DNA of 34,981 bases from Desulfohalobiaceae bacterium (GTDB taxonomy: Bacteria; Desulfobacterota; Desulfovibrionia; Desulfovibrionales; Desulfothermaceae): assembly GCA_021737615.1 (NCBI GenBank), contig JAIPDR010000012.1, positions 1 through 34,981 on the forward strand, read 5' to 3'. The notes under the pieces were generated by a model. It had not been told where the DNA came from. It did not search any database and was given only the letters and a program-made list of their open reading frames with translations. Position numbers and translations under genes: made by a program. Below, piece by piece: positions 16,151-24,314 of this stretch (its first letter is position 1; every line of letters begins with the position of its first letter).

Positions 16151-17095
16151 TTAATTCACAGGATATTCAGGCTCGCGGCCTTCCAAAACCGCTAAAACGT
16201 CTTGAGCAACCATGCTCATACGTTCCATACTTTCCTGGGTATGGGCGGACATATGCGGAGATCCCACAAACATTTCCCTTGAAAAAAGAGGATTGTCAGA
16301 AGGGGCAGGTTCAACATCGAAAACATCCGAACCTGCACCGCCTATGAGTCCTTCGTCCAAAGCCCGCAGAACATCTGCTTCAACCCATACCTCTCCCCGA
16401 GCCATATTGATCAAAAAAGCTGTCGGCTTCATGAAACGAATAAGCTCATAATTCACCATATGCCGTGTAGCAGAAAGCAGGGGCAAATTTATGGTTATCA
16501 AATCGGAATTACTGAAGAGAGTTGGTATATCGACGAATTGTGCATTCAAGTCTTGTTCTGCTTTTTCGAACCTCTGTATATCATTATAAAGTAAAGGCAT
16601 ATTCAAACCAACATGACACAATCTAGCAGTCTGCTGTCCAATTTTACCGAATCCGAGAACACCAAGCGTCTTGCCATAGAGCTCTGTACCGATCAGTTCA
16701 TAGCGGGCATTCCAATTACCCTGACGCAAAGCCATATCCGCTAATCTGAGTTTTTTGGCCAGAGTTATGGCGAGCCCCAAAAAATGCTCGGCTACGCTCT
16801 GGGCATTTGCATAAGGAGTATTAACAACCCTGACACCTGCCGAGCTGGCGGCTTCTACATCGATGGTGTCCAGGCCTACTCCATGCCTTCCGATAACCTT
16901 CAGTTTTGGACTTGACTCAATAATGTTTCTGGTGATTTTGCCATTAGCCCGAATAATGATAGCGTCGACTGCTTTGGACTGGGAGATAATATCGCTTTCT
17001 TGAAATGAATCCGCATAGATCAATTCACATTTCTCCCTCAATAGATCGGTACCCTTGGCATTCATGGGCTCATAAAGCAGGACTTTATAGCTCAT
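16151..17095 (-). CDS. D-2-hydroxyacid dehydrogenase (NAD-dependent, SerA/GhrB-like)
   Basis: 314 aa, complete D-isomer-specific 2-hydroxyacid dehydrogenase. GFGKIG (148-153) is the Rossmann loop. Asp172 at the end of the next strand suggests NAD. Arg233 (NMARGEVW), Glu262 (DVEP) and His281 (SPHMSAHT) form the catalytic triad. HGVGLDTID and NTPYANAQSVAEHFLG are typical of the 3-phosphoglycerate/hydroxypyruvate branch. It lacks the ACT domain of long SerA proteins. As first gene of the unit with the 2-oxoacid:ferredoxin oxidoreductase, it most simply oxidises a 2-hydroxy acid to the 2-oxo acid that enzyme uses. The start at 17095 has AAGG about 9 nt upstream. Confidence 0.9.
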   Translation of the reverse strand: MSYKVLLYEPMNAKGTDLLREKCELIYADSFQESDIISQSKAVDAIIIRANGKITRNIIESSPKLKVIGRHGVGLDTIDVEAASSAGVRVVNTPYANAQSVAEHFLGLAITLAKKLRLADMALRQGNWNARYELIGTELYGKTLGVLGFGKIGQQTARLCHVGLNMPLLYNDIQRFEKAEQDLNAQFVDIPTLFSNSDLITINLPLLSATRHMVNYELIRFMKPTAFLINMARGEVWVEADVLRALDEGLIGGAGSDVFDVEPAPSDNPLFSREMFVGSPHMSAHTQESMERMSMVAQDVLAVLEGREPEYPVN

Positions 17096-17150
17096 CTTTC
17101 ATTACCTTCATAAATTTGCAAAAAAATAATGACCTTTAGAATTGTGGACC

Positions 17151-17166
17151 AAATTGTTAACAATTT
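17151..17166. promoter_or_regulatory. Candidate GntR operator, site 3 (hydroxyacid dehydrogenase unit)
   Basis: AAATTGTTAACAATTT is a perfect 16-bp palindrome with the same TTGTTAACAA core as sites 1 and 2. It overlaps the -10 box, 56 bp before the start codon at 17095. Confidence 0.72.
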
Positions 17167-17191
17167 TATAAATAATTTTTTTGTTTGTCAA
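17163..17191 (-). promoter_or_regulatory. Promoter of the hydroxyacid dehydrogenase / oxidoreductase / dehydratase unit
   Basis: On the minus strand, TTGACA (17191-17186), a 17-nt spacer and TAAAAT (17168-17163). This is the best of the three regulated promoters, and the operator palindrome overlaps its -10 box. Confidence 0.72.
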
Positions 17192-17570
17192 GTAAAAATT
17201 TTTACATAGAGGATCAAAAGACTCGGGAAAGGAATCTAAGGCAGAAAAGTTAATCTTTTTGGATGTTTATAAGACAAGAGAACCTGAAAATAGTCTGGAC
17301 GAACATGTTTGCTGTAATTGGAGCCGAATACTGCATTTTGTCACAGACCAGGACTCATGCCCCGAAATTTCAACAGGTCATGAGCCCTGATTTTCAAACA
17401 AGTGTCATGCTGAATGTGATTTTTAGGCGCTTGGCGTCCAGTCCTGCCCACAAACCCGTACCTTCTAGTGCCGCGTCGCAGAAGTTTTGTCCAAATTTTT
17501 GGCAATTCTTCTGTTCGAAGGAATGTGTTTTGAATTTTGAGCATTGTGATTTGGATTTTGATACAGAGCA
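17192..17570. other. Gene-free stretch between the GAF gene and the hydroxyacid dehydrogenase promoter
   Basis: I see no convincing gene here. A 103-codon plus-strand frame (17263-17574) has no ribosome binding site or family resemblance. Imperfect inverted repeats CAGGACTCATG (17349-17359) and CATGAGCCCTG (17379-17389) could form a stem downstream of the GAF gene, but no T-run follows. The segment at 17525-17565 has the same TTGNATTTTGA-like low-complexity character as the repeat at 18712. The base composition changes from AT-richer (left) to GC-richer (right) around here. Confidence 0.5.
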
Positions 17571-18698
17571 CTAGCTGCTGCCTTCGTATCCGAAATCCTC
17601 GAGCAGGTGCTGGTACTCATACTTGACCCGCTGGTAGATGCGGGCGTTGTCGATGGCAAAGGCGCACTGCTGGGCGACGGCGGTGGAAAACTGGATCTCC
17701 TCCTCGGAAAAGGCCCTGCCCTCCCCGGTAAACAGGGTCAATTCCCCGATTATCCGGTCCTTGATGATCAGGGGGACGGTCAACAGCTTATTGACGCCCT
17801 CGGCCAGCATCTCCTGCTTGTATTGAACCCTGTCCTCGGATTTGACGTCGTCGATGACCACCGGATTGCCCGAACTTCGGACATCTGTGCCCCGCTTGGC
17901 GTAGACCGGGCCTATGCCCAGAAAACGTTCGCTCAGCCCTGTGGAGGCCGCCAGCTCCAGCTGGTTGCTCTTGGTGTTCAACAAACGGATCTGGGTCCCG
18001 GTCACTCCCAGGACCTGGTTGATGCTGTCCACGGCCAGCTGCAGGACCTTGTTCACGTTTAAGGTTGAGCTGATGGCCTGGCTGATCTTCTGAAAGCTGG
18101 ACAGGAAAAGGCGCTGCCTGTCGAGCAGCCGCTCCATATCACGATGGATGATCAGCGAGGCGATTCCCCGGCTGGTGATGGCCTTGGCAAACTTGATATC
18201 CTCCCTGGTCAGGTCGCCTGTTTTCTTGTCAAAGAGGGCCACCAGGGCCACATCCTCGCGATCGACGTCTACCGGAAACAGGAAATAGGCCCGGATGCCC
18301 TCTGCTTCCAGAAGGGAATAGTCATCGCCCTTGGGGGCCATCTGAGCGATGTCGTCGATGTAGATGTTTTCGGGGGGGATCTGATTCAGGAAACTGTCCG
18401 GGGAATTGAGGACCCTGGAATAGAGAAAGTTCTCACTGAGCCCAAAGCTGGAAACCAGTTCCAGTCTCCGGCCTTGGGAGAATTTGACCTTATAGGTGCT
18501 GCGCCCGAGATCCAGAGATTCTTTTTTCTGGATGAGTTCTTCTTCTTCCGGTGTTCTGATTTTGATGAAGCAGCCGCTTAAATTCAGGGTTTCAGTGACG
18601 AATCTGGTCATCAGGTTCATGACCTCCCGTTCATCCACTCCTTCACAAATAGCCCGGTTGACAACGGCAAACGGCGTCAGGTAATCCCTGGAACACAT
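17571..18698 (-). CDS. Tandem GAF-domain protein
   Basis: 375 aa. Two GAF-type sensory domains lie at about 15-195 and 210-360. The second is clearer (ISSTLNVNKVLQLAVDSINQVLG, then VPLIIKDRIIGELTLFTGEGRAFSEEEIQFSTAVAQQCAFAIDNARIY). No histidine kinase, GGDEF, HD or DNA-binding output domain is present and there are no membrane segments, so it is a stand-alone sensor or adaptor. The start at 18698 has GGGGGG about 7 nt upstream. It follows flxA with 142 nt between, in the same direction, and may sense redox or a metabolite for the Hdr/Flx unit. That link rests on position only. Confidence 0.82.
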   Translation of the reverse strand: MCSRDYLTPFAVVNRAICEGVDEREVMNLMTRFVTETLNLSGCFIKIRTPEEEELIQKKESLDLGRSTYKVKFSQGRRLELVSSFGLSENFLYSRVLNSPDSFLNQIPPENIYIDDIAQMAPKGDDYSLLEAEGIRAYFLFPVDVDREDVALVALFDKKTGDLTREDIKFAKAITSRGIASLIIHRDMERLLDRQRLFLSSFQKISQAISSTLNVNKVLQLAVDSINQVLGVTGTQIRLLNTKSNQLELAASTGLSERFLGIGPVYAKRGTDVRSSGNPVVIDDVKSEDRVQYKQEMLAEGVNKLLTVPLIIKDRIIGELTLFTGEGRAFSEEEIQFSTAVAQQCAFAIDNARIYQRVKYEYQHLLEDFGYEGSS

Positions 18699-18711
18699 GG
18701 CAACCCCCCTC

Positions 18712-18835
18712 TTGATTTTCGATTTCCGATTGCGGATTTTAGATTTCGGATTTTGGGCTATCCTAAACTACTTTCCTGTTTTCAGCAAGTCCCTCTCTTG
18801 CATTTTATAATCGTAAATCGCAAATCGAAAATCAA
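18712..18835. repeat. Low-complexity inverted repeat between flxA and the GAF gene
   Basis: TTGATTTTCGATTTCCGATT (18712-18731) matches the reverse complement of 18816-18835 at 19 of 20 bases. Further GATTT-like units (GCGGATTTTAGATTTCGG) lie beside the left arm. Such text-like GATTT repeats occur in intergenic DNA of some Desulfobacterota. No terminator-type T-run is present. Confidence 0.7.
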
Positions 18836-18840
18836 AAACT

Positions 18841-19665
18841 CTATAGTTCCGCCGGCAGTTCCTTGAGCTGGGCCTGGGTAAAGACCGGGCCGTCAACGCA
18901 GACGTAGCTGGTCCCGATATTGCAACGGCCGCAGAGTCCGATGCCGCATTTCATCCTCTTCTCCAGGGTGGTCAGGATCTGTTCGTCTTCAAAGCCGAGT
19001 TCCGCCAGGCCCTTCAAGACGAACTTGATCATGATCGGCGGCCCGCAGGTTGCGGCCACGCGGTTGTGAGGGCTGGGGGCCTCTTCGGCCAGGACCGCGG
19101 GCACGAAACCGACCCGTTCTGTCCAGCCCGGGAACTCCCGGTCCACGCTGAGGACGAGATCCGCCCCCTTGGCCCGCCAGTCGTCGAATTCGTAAGTATA
19201 GCAGAGGTCGTCCGGACTCCTGGCCCCGTAGATGACCTTGATCTGACCGTAGTTCTCCCGCTTGTCCAGGATGTACAACAGAAGGGTCCGCAGGGGGGCC
19301 ATGCCGATCCCTCCCCCCACAATCAGGATGTCCTTGCCTTCCATGGCCTCGACCGGAAAGGAGTTGCCCAGGGGGGCCCGGACCCCGATCCGGTCTCCTT
19401 CCTTGAGACAGTGCAGCCTGGTGGTCACCTCTCCGGCCCGCATCACGCTGAACTGGAGATATTCCCGGCAGGTCGGGGGGGAATTGATGACAAAGGTGGA
19501 TTCCCCGATGCCGAAAATCGAGAGCTGACCGACCTGACCGGGCCGGAAGGAGAACTTCTCCATCTTGTCCGGGTCGTCGAGGACAACCCGGAAGGTTTTG
19601 ATATTCGGAGTTTCCTGAATGATTTCCTTGATTGTGGCTATATCAGGAAGATACGGATTCTTCAT
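18841..19665 (-). CDS. flxA: FlxA: FAD/NAD(P)-binding [2Fe-2S] subunit of the Flx-Hdr complex
   Basis: 274 aa from the ATG at 19665 (AAGGAG 7 nt upstream; the TTG at 19668 is less likely). The N-terminal half is a ferredoxin-reductase-like FAD barrel (FRPGQVGQLSIFG, VTTRLHCLKEGDRIGVRAPLGN). The middle is an NAD-binding fold (IVGGGIGMAPLRTLLLYIL). Cys240, 245, 248 and 256 (CGIGLCGRC...C) form a C-x4-C-x2-C-x7-C [2Fe-2S] site as in DHOD electron-transfer subunits. It should oxidise NADH and pass electrons to the Flx/Hdr clusters. It overlaps flxB by 23 nt. Confidence 0.88.
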   Translation of the reverse strand: MKNPYLPDIATIKEIIQETPNIKTFRVVLDDPDKMEKFSFRPGQVGQLSIFGIGESTFVINSPPTCREYLQFSVMRAGEVTTRLHCLKEGDRIGVRAPLGNSFPVEAMEGKDILIVGGGIGMAPLRTLLLYILDKRENYGQIKVIYGARSPDDLCYTYEFDDWRAKGADLVLSVDREFPGWTERVGFVPAVLAEEAPSPHNRVAATCGPPIMIKFVLKGLAELGFEDEQILTTLEKRMKCGIGLCGRCNIGTSYVCVDGPVFTQAQLKELPAEL

Positions 19666-20716
19666 CAACAGACTCCTTGGCAGAAAGCACGATTTCCCGG
19701 ATGTCCACCGCCACCGGGCAACTCTTGATGCAGCGGCCGCACCCGCAGCAGGCCACGGCCCTGTCGTGCAGGTTCGGATAGTAGCAAAACTTATGGCCCA
19801 CCCTGTTTCGCAGCCGCTTGGCCTTGGTCTCCCTGGGATTGTGGCCGCTGGCCTCCAGGGTGAAGAGACTGGACATGCAGTTGTCCCAGGTCCGGATGCG
19901 TTTGCCCTTCAGTCCTGCGTATTCGTCGGAGATATTGAAACAGTAGCAGGTCGGGCAGAGATAGGTGCAGGCCCCGCAGCTGATGCACTTGGCCGCCATC
20001 TCCTCCCAGAATTCATTATTGTCGAAAAGGGCCAGCAGCTTTTCCGGAACATCGCTGATATCCGGGGCAGGGGCCAGCTCCCGGGCCGCTTCGTCCCTTA
20101 CTTCCTGCGCTTCTGCAATCTGCTCCTGGCTCGGCTCCTCGGTCTCTGCAGACTCCAGAAGCCCTTCTCCCCTGTCCGTGACCGCTTCCAGCAGAAATCC
20201 TCCGGAAATCGGCGTCATGAGGACATCGGAACCTGAGGCGTCGCCAGGGTCGCTCCCGACCCAGTTGCAGAAGCAGGTGTTGGCCGGACTCTTGCAGGCC
20301 AGGGAGACGATCAGGGTCTGTTCCCGCCTGGCCCGGTAGTAGGGATCCGCTACCTGGTCGCCGCTAAAGACAGGATCAAAGACCAGAAACCCTCTGGCCC
20401 CGCAGGGCCGGCAGCCCAGGATGATGGTCCTCTCTTCCGGCAGGGTCTCCCGGACCTTGACCGACTGCTGCTCCGGATGCTCGGCATCCTTCTCGTACTC
20501 GAAGCAAAGCAGGGTCTCTGTCTGGGGAAAGATCGCCTTCTTGGGGGGGGTCGTGGCCTGTGTCTCCAGGACGATGGCTTCGGCTTCATCAAACGGCCCG
20601 AACTCCACGGCCTCGCCGGCGGCTTTGGGCACGAGCACCCTGTGCTGCTCGCTCAGAGCCTTGGCCCAGCGAGCCAGATTGTCTTTTTTCAAGAACTTGA
20701 CGACACCCATCACCAT
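19643..20716 (-). CDS. flxB: FlxB: 4Fe-4S dicluster subunit (AsrA/hydrogenase-beta-like)
   Basis: 357 aa. The N-terminal part resembles anaerobic sulfite reductase A and sulfhydrogenase beta chains (ILGCRPCGARGFLVFDPVF, DPYYRARREQTLIVSLACKSPANTCFCNW). The C-terminal part has two cluster motifs: CISCGACTYLCPTCYC near 244-259, and CCGCGRCIKSCP near 325-336. The acidic segment between them (ESAETEEPSQEQIAEAQE) is probably a linker. The start at 20716 has AAGGAG 5-6 nt upstream and overlaps flxC by 7 nt. It relays electrons from FlxA to FlxC/FlxD. Confidence 0.87.
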   Translation of the reverse strand: MVMGVVKFLKKDNLARWAKALSEQHRVLVPKAAGEAVEFGPFDEAEAIVLETQATTPPKKAIFPQTETLLCFEYEKDAEHPEQQSVKVRETLPEERTIILGCRPCGARGFLVFDPVFSGDQVADPYYRARREQTLIVSLACKSPANTCFCNWVGSDPGDASGSDVLMTPISGGFLLEAVTDRGEGLLESAETEEPSQEQIAEAQEVRDEAARELAPAPDISDVPEKLLALFDNNEFWEEMAAKCISCGACTYLCPTCYCFNISDEYAGLKGKRIRTWDNCMSSLFTLEASGHNPRETKAKRLRNRVGHKFCYYPNLHDRAVACCGCGRCIKSCPVAVDIREIVLSAKESVDEESVSS

Positions 20717-21669
20717 TCTCTCTCCTTAATATTGGCCTCTTCCGGCTGAAAGGTCATAAGCGGGGGCCGGGCCTCGGGATCCAGGCCCGAGGTGTAGGCA
20801 AACAGTTCCTTGATTTCCCGGTTCAGTTTCTTCCTGAGGCTCAGGATCGGGATATCCATGGGGCAGGCCCGTTCGCATTCCCCGCACTCCGTGCACCGGC
20901 CCGCGAGATGCATGGCGTGAATGAGCTGGAACATCCATTTCTGACGGATATCCGTCTCCTGGGTCAGCCAGTGGGGGTCCCTGGTCTCGGCGATACAGTG
21001 ATCCTTGCAGACACACATGGGACAGGCATTGCGGCAGGCATAACAGCGGACACAGCGCTCCAGATGGTGTTTCCAATAGGCAAAGCGTTCGTCCAGGCCC
21101 ATGCCTTCCAGCTCGTTCAGATCGGCGTCTTCCTGTTCCCGGCAGATCGTCTCCTGGCCGGGCCCGGCAAATCGAAAATCAGAAAGGACCGGCTCCTCGT
21201 ATCTCATGCTCAAGCACTTGTCCGGCAGGACCTCCTCCAGTTCGAGGTTGTGGCTCTCTTCCGGGGTCGTGATCGTGATCCGGCCGTTCTGGAAATCAAC
21301 GGACTTGACCCGGCTGATCTCGCCCACCTTGTCCTTGACCTTGACCAGATCGACTCCCCCCGGGCACTTCACTGAAAAGACCACGATCCTGTCCCGATCG
21401 ATGAGGGATTCCTGGAGAAGTTCCCCGATGGAACGGGTGTCGCACTCCTTGGCCACCAGGCCCACCCGCTTGTCCTTCAACCCCGGGAGGTAGGCGGCCA
21501 GATTCTGCACGCACAGGGGATTTAAAATCAGCTTGTCTACATCGGCCTCTGTTCTCATGAAATGGGCTGAAGCGTGCAAGGGATCGAATCCCTGCTTCCA
21601 GCCGATGACCAGATCCAGATCGGGAAGCTGCTCTTTGATTTTGGTCTTGAGTTCTTCTAAGGTCGACAC
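20710..21669 (-). CDS. flxC: FlxC: F420-hydrogenase-beta-like 4Fe-4S dicluster subunit
   Basis: 319 aa. Residues 15-170 resemble the coenzyme F420 hydrogenase/dehydrogenase beta family (NPLCVQNLAAYLPGLKDK, VGLVAKECDTRSIGELLQE, FSVKCPGGVDLVKV). Two ferredoxin motifs follow: CVRCYACRNACPMCVC near 206-221 and CTECGECERACP near 259-270. The start is GTG at 21669 with GGAG 7 nt upstream. It is the third electron-relay component of the Flx module. Confidence 0.87.
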   Translation of the reverse strand: MSTLEELKTKIKEQLPDLDLVIGWKQGFDPLHASAHFMRTEADVDKLILNPLCVQNLAAYLPGLKDKRVGLVAKECDTRSIGELLQESLIDRDRIVVFSVKCPGGVDLVKVKDKVGEISRVKSVDFQNGRITITTPEESHNLELEEVLPDKCLSMRYEEPVLSDFRFAGPGQETICREQEDADLNELEGMGLDERFAYWKHHLERCVRCYACRNACPMCVCKDHCIAETRDPHWLTQETDIRQKWMFQLIHAMHLAGRCTECGECERACPMDIPILSLRKKLNREIKELFAYTSGLDPEARPPLMTFQPEEANIKEREW

Positions 21670-21935
21670 AATCTCACTCCGTTTGAAATTTCAGTATTCA
21701 ACAGCTTTCTCTATCATGCCAGAAGCTGGCATACATTGCGCTTTTTATCTGCCAGCAATGAAACCTTTCAGGGATCATGCAAGGCAGGAGTTTTATCTTG
21801 GTCCAACTTCTGGTATCTATGCAATAAATTTGATAAAATGGTGATAAGAGATCTTAACGTGCCTCTCGACACTTTCTCACTCGACAATTGCCGCTTAAAA
21901 CTCCCCGCTCGCCACTTTTATCTCACATCTCAACC
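21670..21935. other. 266-nt gap between flxD and flxC
   Basis: No gene is seen. The gap contains a small perfect hairpin ATGCCAG-AAG-CTGGCAT at 21716-21732 and otherwise AT-rich sequence. A gap of this size is unusual inside a tightly overlapping operon. An internal promoter for flxCBA is possible, but I could not pick one with confidence. Confidence 0.5.
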
Positions 21936-22352
21936 CTACAATTTCGGCCCCGGCCCCAATTCATGGATCTGGCCGGTGAATTCCGTGACCACCTTTTGCC
22001 AGCGCTGTCCTTCCGAGGCGGAAACCCAGGTATATTCAAAGCGTCTGGGGTCGATTCCCAGCGTGGGCAGCAGCCTCTTGGCCAGCTCGAGCCTGCGCCT
22101 GGCGTAGAAGTTTCCCTCAGAATAATGGCAATCCCGGGGATGACAGCCGGAAACCAGGACCCCGTCCGCTCCTGACAGCAGGGCCTTGAACATGAACAGG
22201 GGGTCCATCCGTCCGGTGCAGGGCAGGCGGATGATCCGCAGATCGGTAGGCTGCCCCAGGCGGGAGACGCCTGCCGTATCCGCACCGCCGTACGAGCACC
22301 AGTTACAGAGAAAACCCACTATTCGAAGCTCTCTTCCATCGCCTGCTGACAT
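21936..22352 (-). CDS. flxD: FlxD: MvhD-like [2Fe-2S] electron-transfer subunit
   Basis: 138 aa, the usual length for MvhD. Cys16 and Cys19 (FLCNWCSYGGADTAGVSR), Cys45 (LPCTGR), Cys70 and Cys75 (SGCHPRDCHY) are the five conserved cysteines that hold its [2Fe-2S] cluster. In methanogens MvhD joins the hydrogenase to HdrA; here it should join the FlxABC module to HdrA. The ATG at 22352 lies inside the hdrA end (34-nt overlap) with GGAGG 10 nt upstream. A GTG at 22319 would begin just before the conserved IVGF and is less likely. Confidence 0.9.
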   Translation of the reverse strand: MSAGDGRELRIVGFLCNWCSYGGADTAGVSRLGQPTDLRIIRLPCTGRMDPLFMFKALLSGADGVLVSGCHPRDCHYSEGNFYARRRLELAKRLLPTLGIDPRRFEYTWVSASEGQRWQKVVTEFTGQIHELGPGPKL

Positions 22353-24301
22353 AGGGCATTGACCTCCGCGAGAATTTGATTGTCAGTAAAGTGCTGGAGC
22401 TGGATGGCGCTCTGGGGGCAGGTCACACTGCAGAGTCCGCAGCCCTGGCAGACCGTCTCGATGACCTCGGCCTTGGTGTTGCCGGCCCGGTCCTCGCCAA
22501 GCTGGATCGCGCCGAAGGGACAGGTCGAAACGCACTTGCCGCAGCCCACACAGCGGGCCAGGCTGACCAGGGCCACCTGGGGATCGGATTCGAGCTGATC
22601 CTTGGAAAACAGGGCCAGGATCTTGGCCGCAGCCGCACTGCCCTGGCCCACCGAAGCCGGGATGTCCTTGGCTCCCTGGCAGGCCCCGGCCAGAAAAATC
22701 CCGGCGGTATTGGTCTCCACCGGTCTGAGCTTGGGATGGCTCTCCATGTAAAAGCCGTAACTGTCATAGGAAATGCGCAATTTCTCCGCCAGCTCGGCCG
22801 CCCCTGCGGAGCTTTCCGCCCCGACCGCCAGCACGACCAGATCGGCCTCGACCTCGACCTGGGTCCCCATCAGGGTGTCCGCCCCGCGGACGACGAGTCG
22901 ATCCTCCTTTGGATAGATCTGGGAGACCCGGCCGCGTATGTACCTGGCCCCGTACTCTTCCATGGCCCGCCTGGTAAATTCGTCGTACTGCTTGCCCGGG
23001 GCCCTGATGTCCATGTAAAAGACATAGGACTGGGAGTCAGGGATATGGTCCTTGGTCAGGATGGTCTGCTTGGCGGTGTACATGCAGCAGAAGCCTGAGC
23101 AGTAGGGCCGGCCCACGGATTTGTCCCTGGAGCCCACGCATTGGATAAAGACCACCTTCTTCGGCTCCCTGCCGTCCGAGGGCCGTTTGATATGCCCGCC
23201 TGTGGGGCCTGAGGCATTGAGGAGCCGCTCATACTGCATGGAGCTGATCACATCCGGAAAGCGCCCGCCTCCGTATTCTCCGTACCGGCTGTGATCGAAG
23301 AGGTCGTACCCGGTGGCGGCGATGACGGCCCCCACCTTTTCCTCGACAAACCGGTCCTGCATGTCGTAATCGATGGCCTCAGTGGGGCAGACCTTGGCAC
23401 AGACCCCGCATTTGCCCTTGATGAACTGCCGGCAGTACCCGGCATCGATGACCGCTCTCTTGGGAATGGCCTGGGGAAAAGGGATGTTGATGGCCCGGGT
23501 TGGGGTCAGGCCTTCGTTGAAACTGTCGTAGGCCTTCTTGCTCGGGCATTTTTCCATGCACAGGCCGCAACCGGTACATTTTTCCCAGTCCACGTAGGTC
23601 GCTTTTTTCCTGATGTTGACCTGGAAATTGCCCACATAGCCTTCCACGGATTCCAGCTCGGAATAGGCGTAGAGGGTGATATTGGGATGCATGGAGACAT
23701 CGACCATTTTCGGGCCCAGAATACAGGAGGAGCAGTCCACCGTGGGGAATGTCTTGTCCAGTTTGGCCATCTTGCCGCCGATGCTGGAGGTCTTCTCCAC
23801 AAGGACGACCTCCAGGCCCCCGTCCGCGCAGTCCAGGGCGGCCTGGATCCCGGCCACGCCGCCGCCGACGATCAGGACCCGTTTGTTGATATCAAATGAT
23901 TTCGGCTGCAGGGGCCGGTTGTAGCGCACCTTCTCCACAGCCTGCTGCACCAGATCCAGGGCCTTCTGCGTATTGGCCTCTTTGTCCTTGCCGATCCAGG
24001 AACAGTGTTCGCGGATATTGGCCATCTCGAACATGTAGCGGTTCAATCCGGCCCGCTCCACGGCCTTCCGGAAGGTCGGTTCATGCATCCTGGGAGTACA
24101 GGCAGCCACCACCACTCCGTCCAGATCCTGCTCGGCAATGGCCTGACCGATGGCTTCCTGCCCGGGTTCGGAGCAGGTATACAACAAATCGGCCGCATAG
24201 GCCACATCCGGGAAGTTTTTGGCCTGTTCGGCCACTTTGGCCACATCGACCGTGCCCGCAATATTACTGCCGCAGTGGCAGATAAAGACACCGATTCTCA
24301 T
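22319..24301 (-). CDS. hdrA: HdrA: FAD- and 4Fe-4S-containing electron-bifurcating subunit
   Basis: 660 aa, full length. It has an N-terminal domain (CHCGSNIAG at 9-17, CTCSEPGQ, AACTPRMHEPTF) and a thioredoxin-reductase-like FAD domain (GGGVAGIQAALDCADGG near 146; EKTSSIGGKMAKLDKTFPTV). Inserted clusters follow, CTGCGLCMEKCP near 242 and CGVCAKVCP near 298. Two C-terminal ferredoxin motifs lie near 582 and 615 (CVGCGKCVSTCP, CQGCGLCSVTCP). All expected residues are cysteine; no in-frame TGA suggests selenocysteine. It is the flavin bifurcation site, splitting NADH electrons between ferredoxin and the HdrBC disulfide site (probably DsrC trisulfide or a small disulfide). The start has AGGAG 8 nt upstream. 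Confidence 0.95.
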   Translation of the reverse strand: MRIGVFICHCGSNIAGTVDVAKVAEQAKNFPDVAYAADLLYTCSEPGQEAIGQAIAEQDLDGVVVAACTPRMHEPTFRKAVERAGLNRYMFEMANIREHCSWIGKDKEANTQKALDLVQQAVEKVRYNRPLQPKSFDINKRVLIVGGGVAGIQAALDCADGGLEVVLVEKTSSIGGKMAKLDKTFPTVDCSSCILGPKMVDVSMHPNITLYAYSELESVEGYVGNFQVNIRKKATYVDWEKCTGCGLCMEKCPSKKAYDSFNEGLTPTRAINIPFPQAIPKRAVIDAGYCRQFIKGKCGVCAKVCPTEAIDYDMQDRFVEEKVGAVIAATGYDLFDHSRYGEYGGGRFPDVISSMQYERLLNASGPTGGHIKRPSDGREPKKVVFIQCVGSRDKSVGRPYCSGFCCMYTAKQTILTKDHIPDSQSYVFYMDIRAPGKQYDEFTRRAMEEYGARYIRGRVSQIYPKEDRLVVRGADTLMGTQVEVEADLVVLAVGAESSAGAAELAEKLRISYDSYGFYMESHPKLRPVETNTAGIFLAGACQGAKDIPASVGQGSAAAAKILALFSKDQLESDPQVALVSLARCVGCGKCVSTCPFGAIQLGEDRAGNTKAEVIETVCQGCGLCSVTCPQSAIQLQHFTDNQILAEVNALCQQAMEESFE

Positions 24302-24314
24302 CGATTCGACTCCT

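Noticed and set aside
17263-17574. 103-codon plus-strand frame in the gap before the GAF gene
   Set aside because: No ribosome binding site, no family resemblance, and it crosses low-complexity sequence; likely chance.
22319-24301. Selenocysteine or split in hdrA
   Set aside because: The frame is continuous over 660 codons and all expected positions are cysteine; no in-frame TGA is present.
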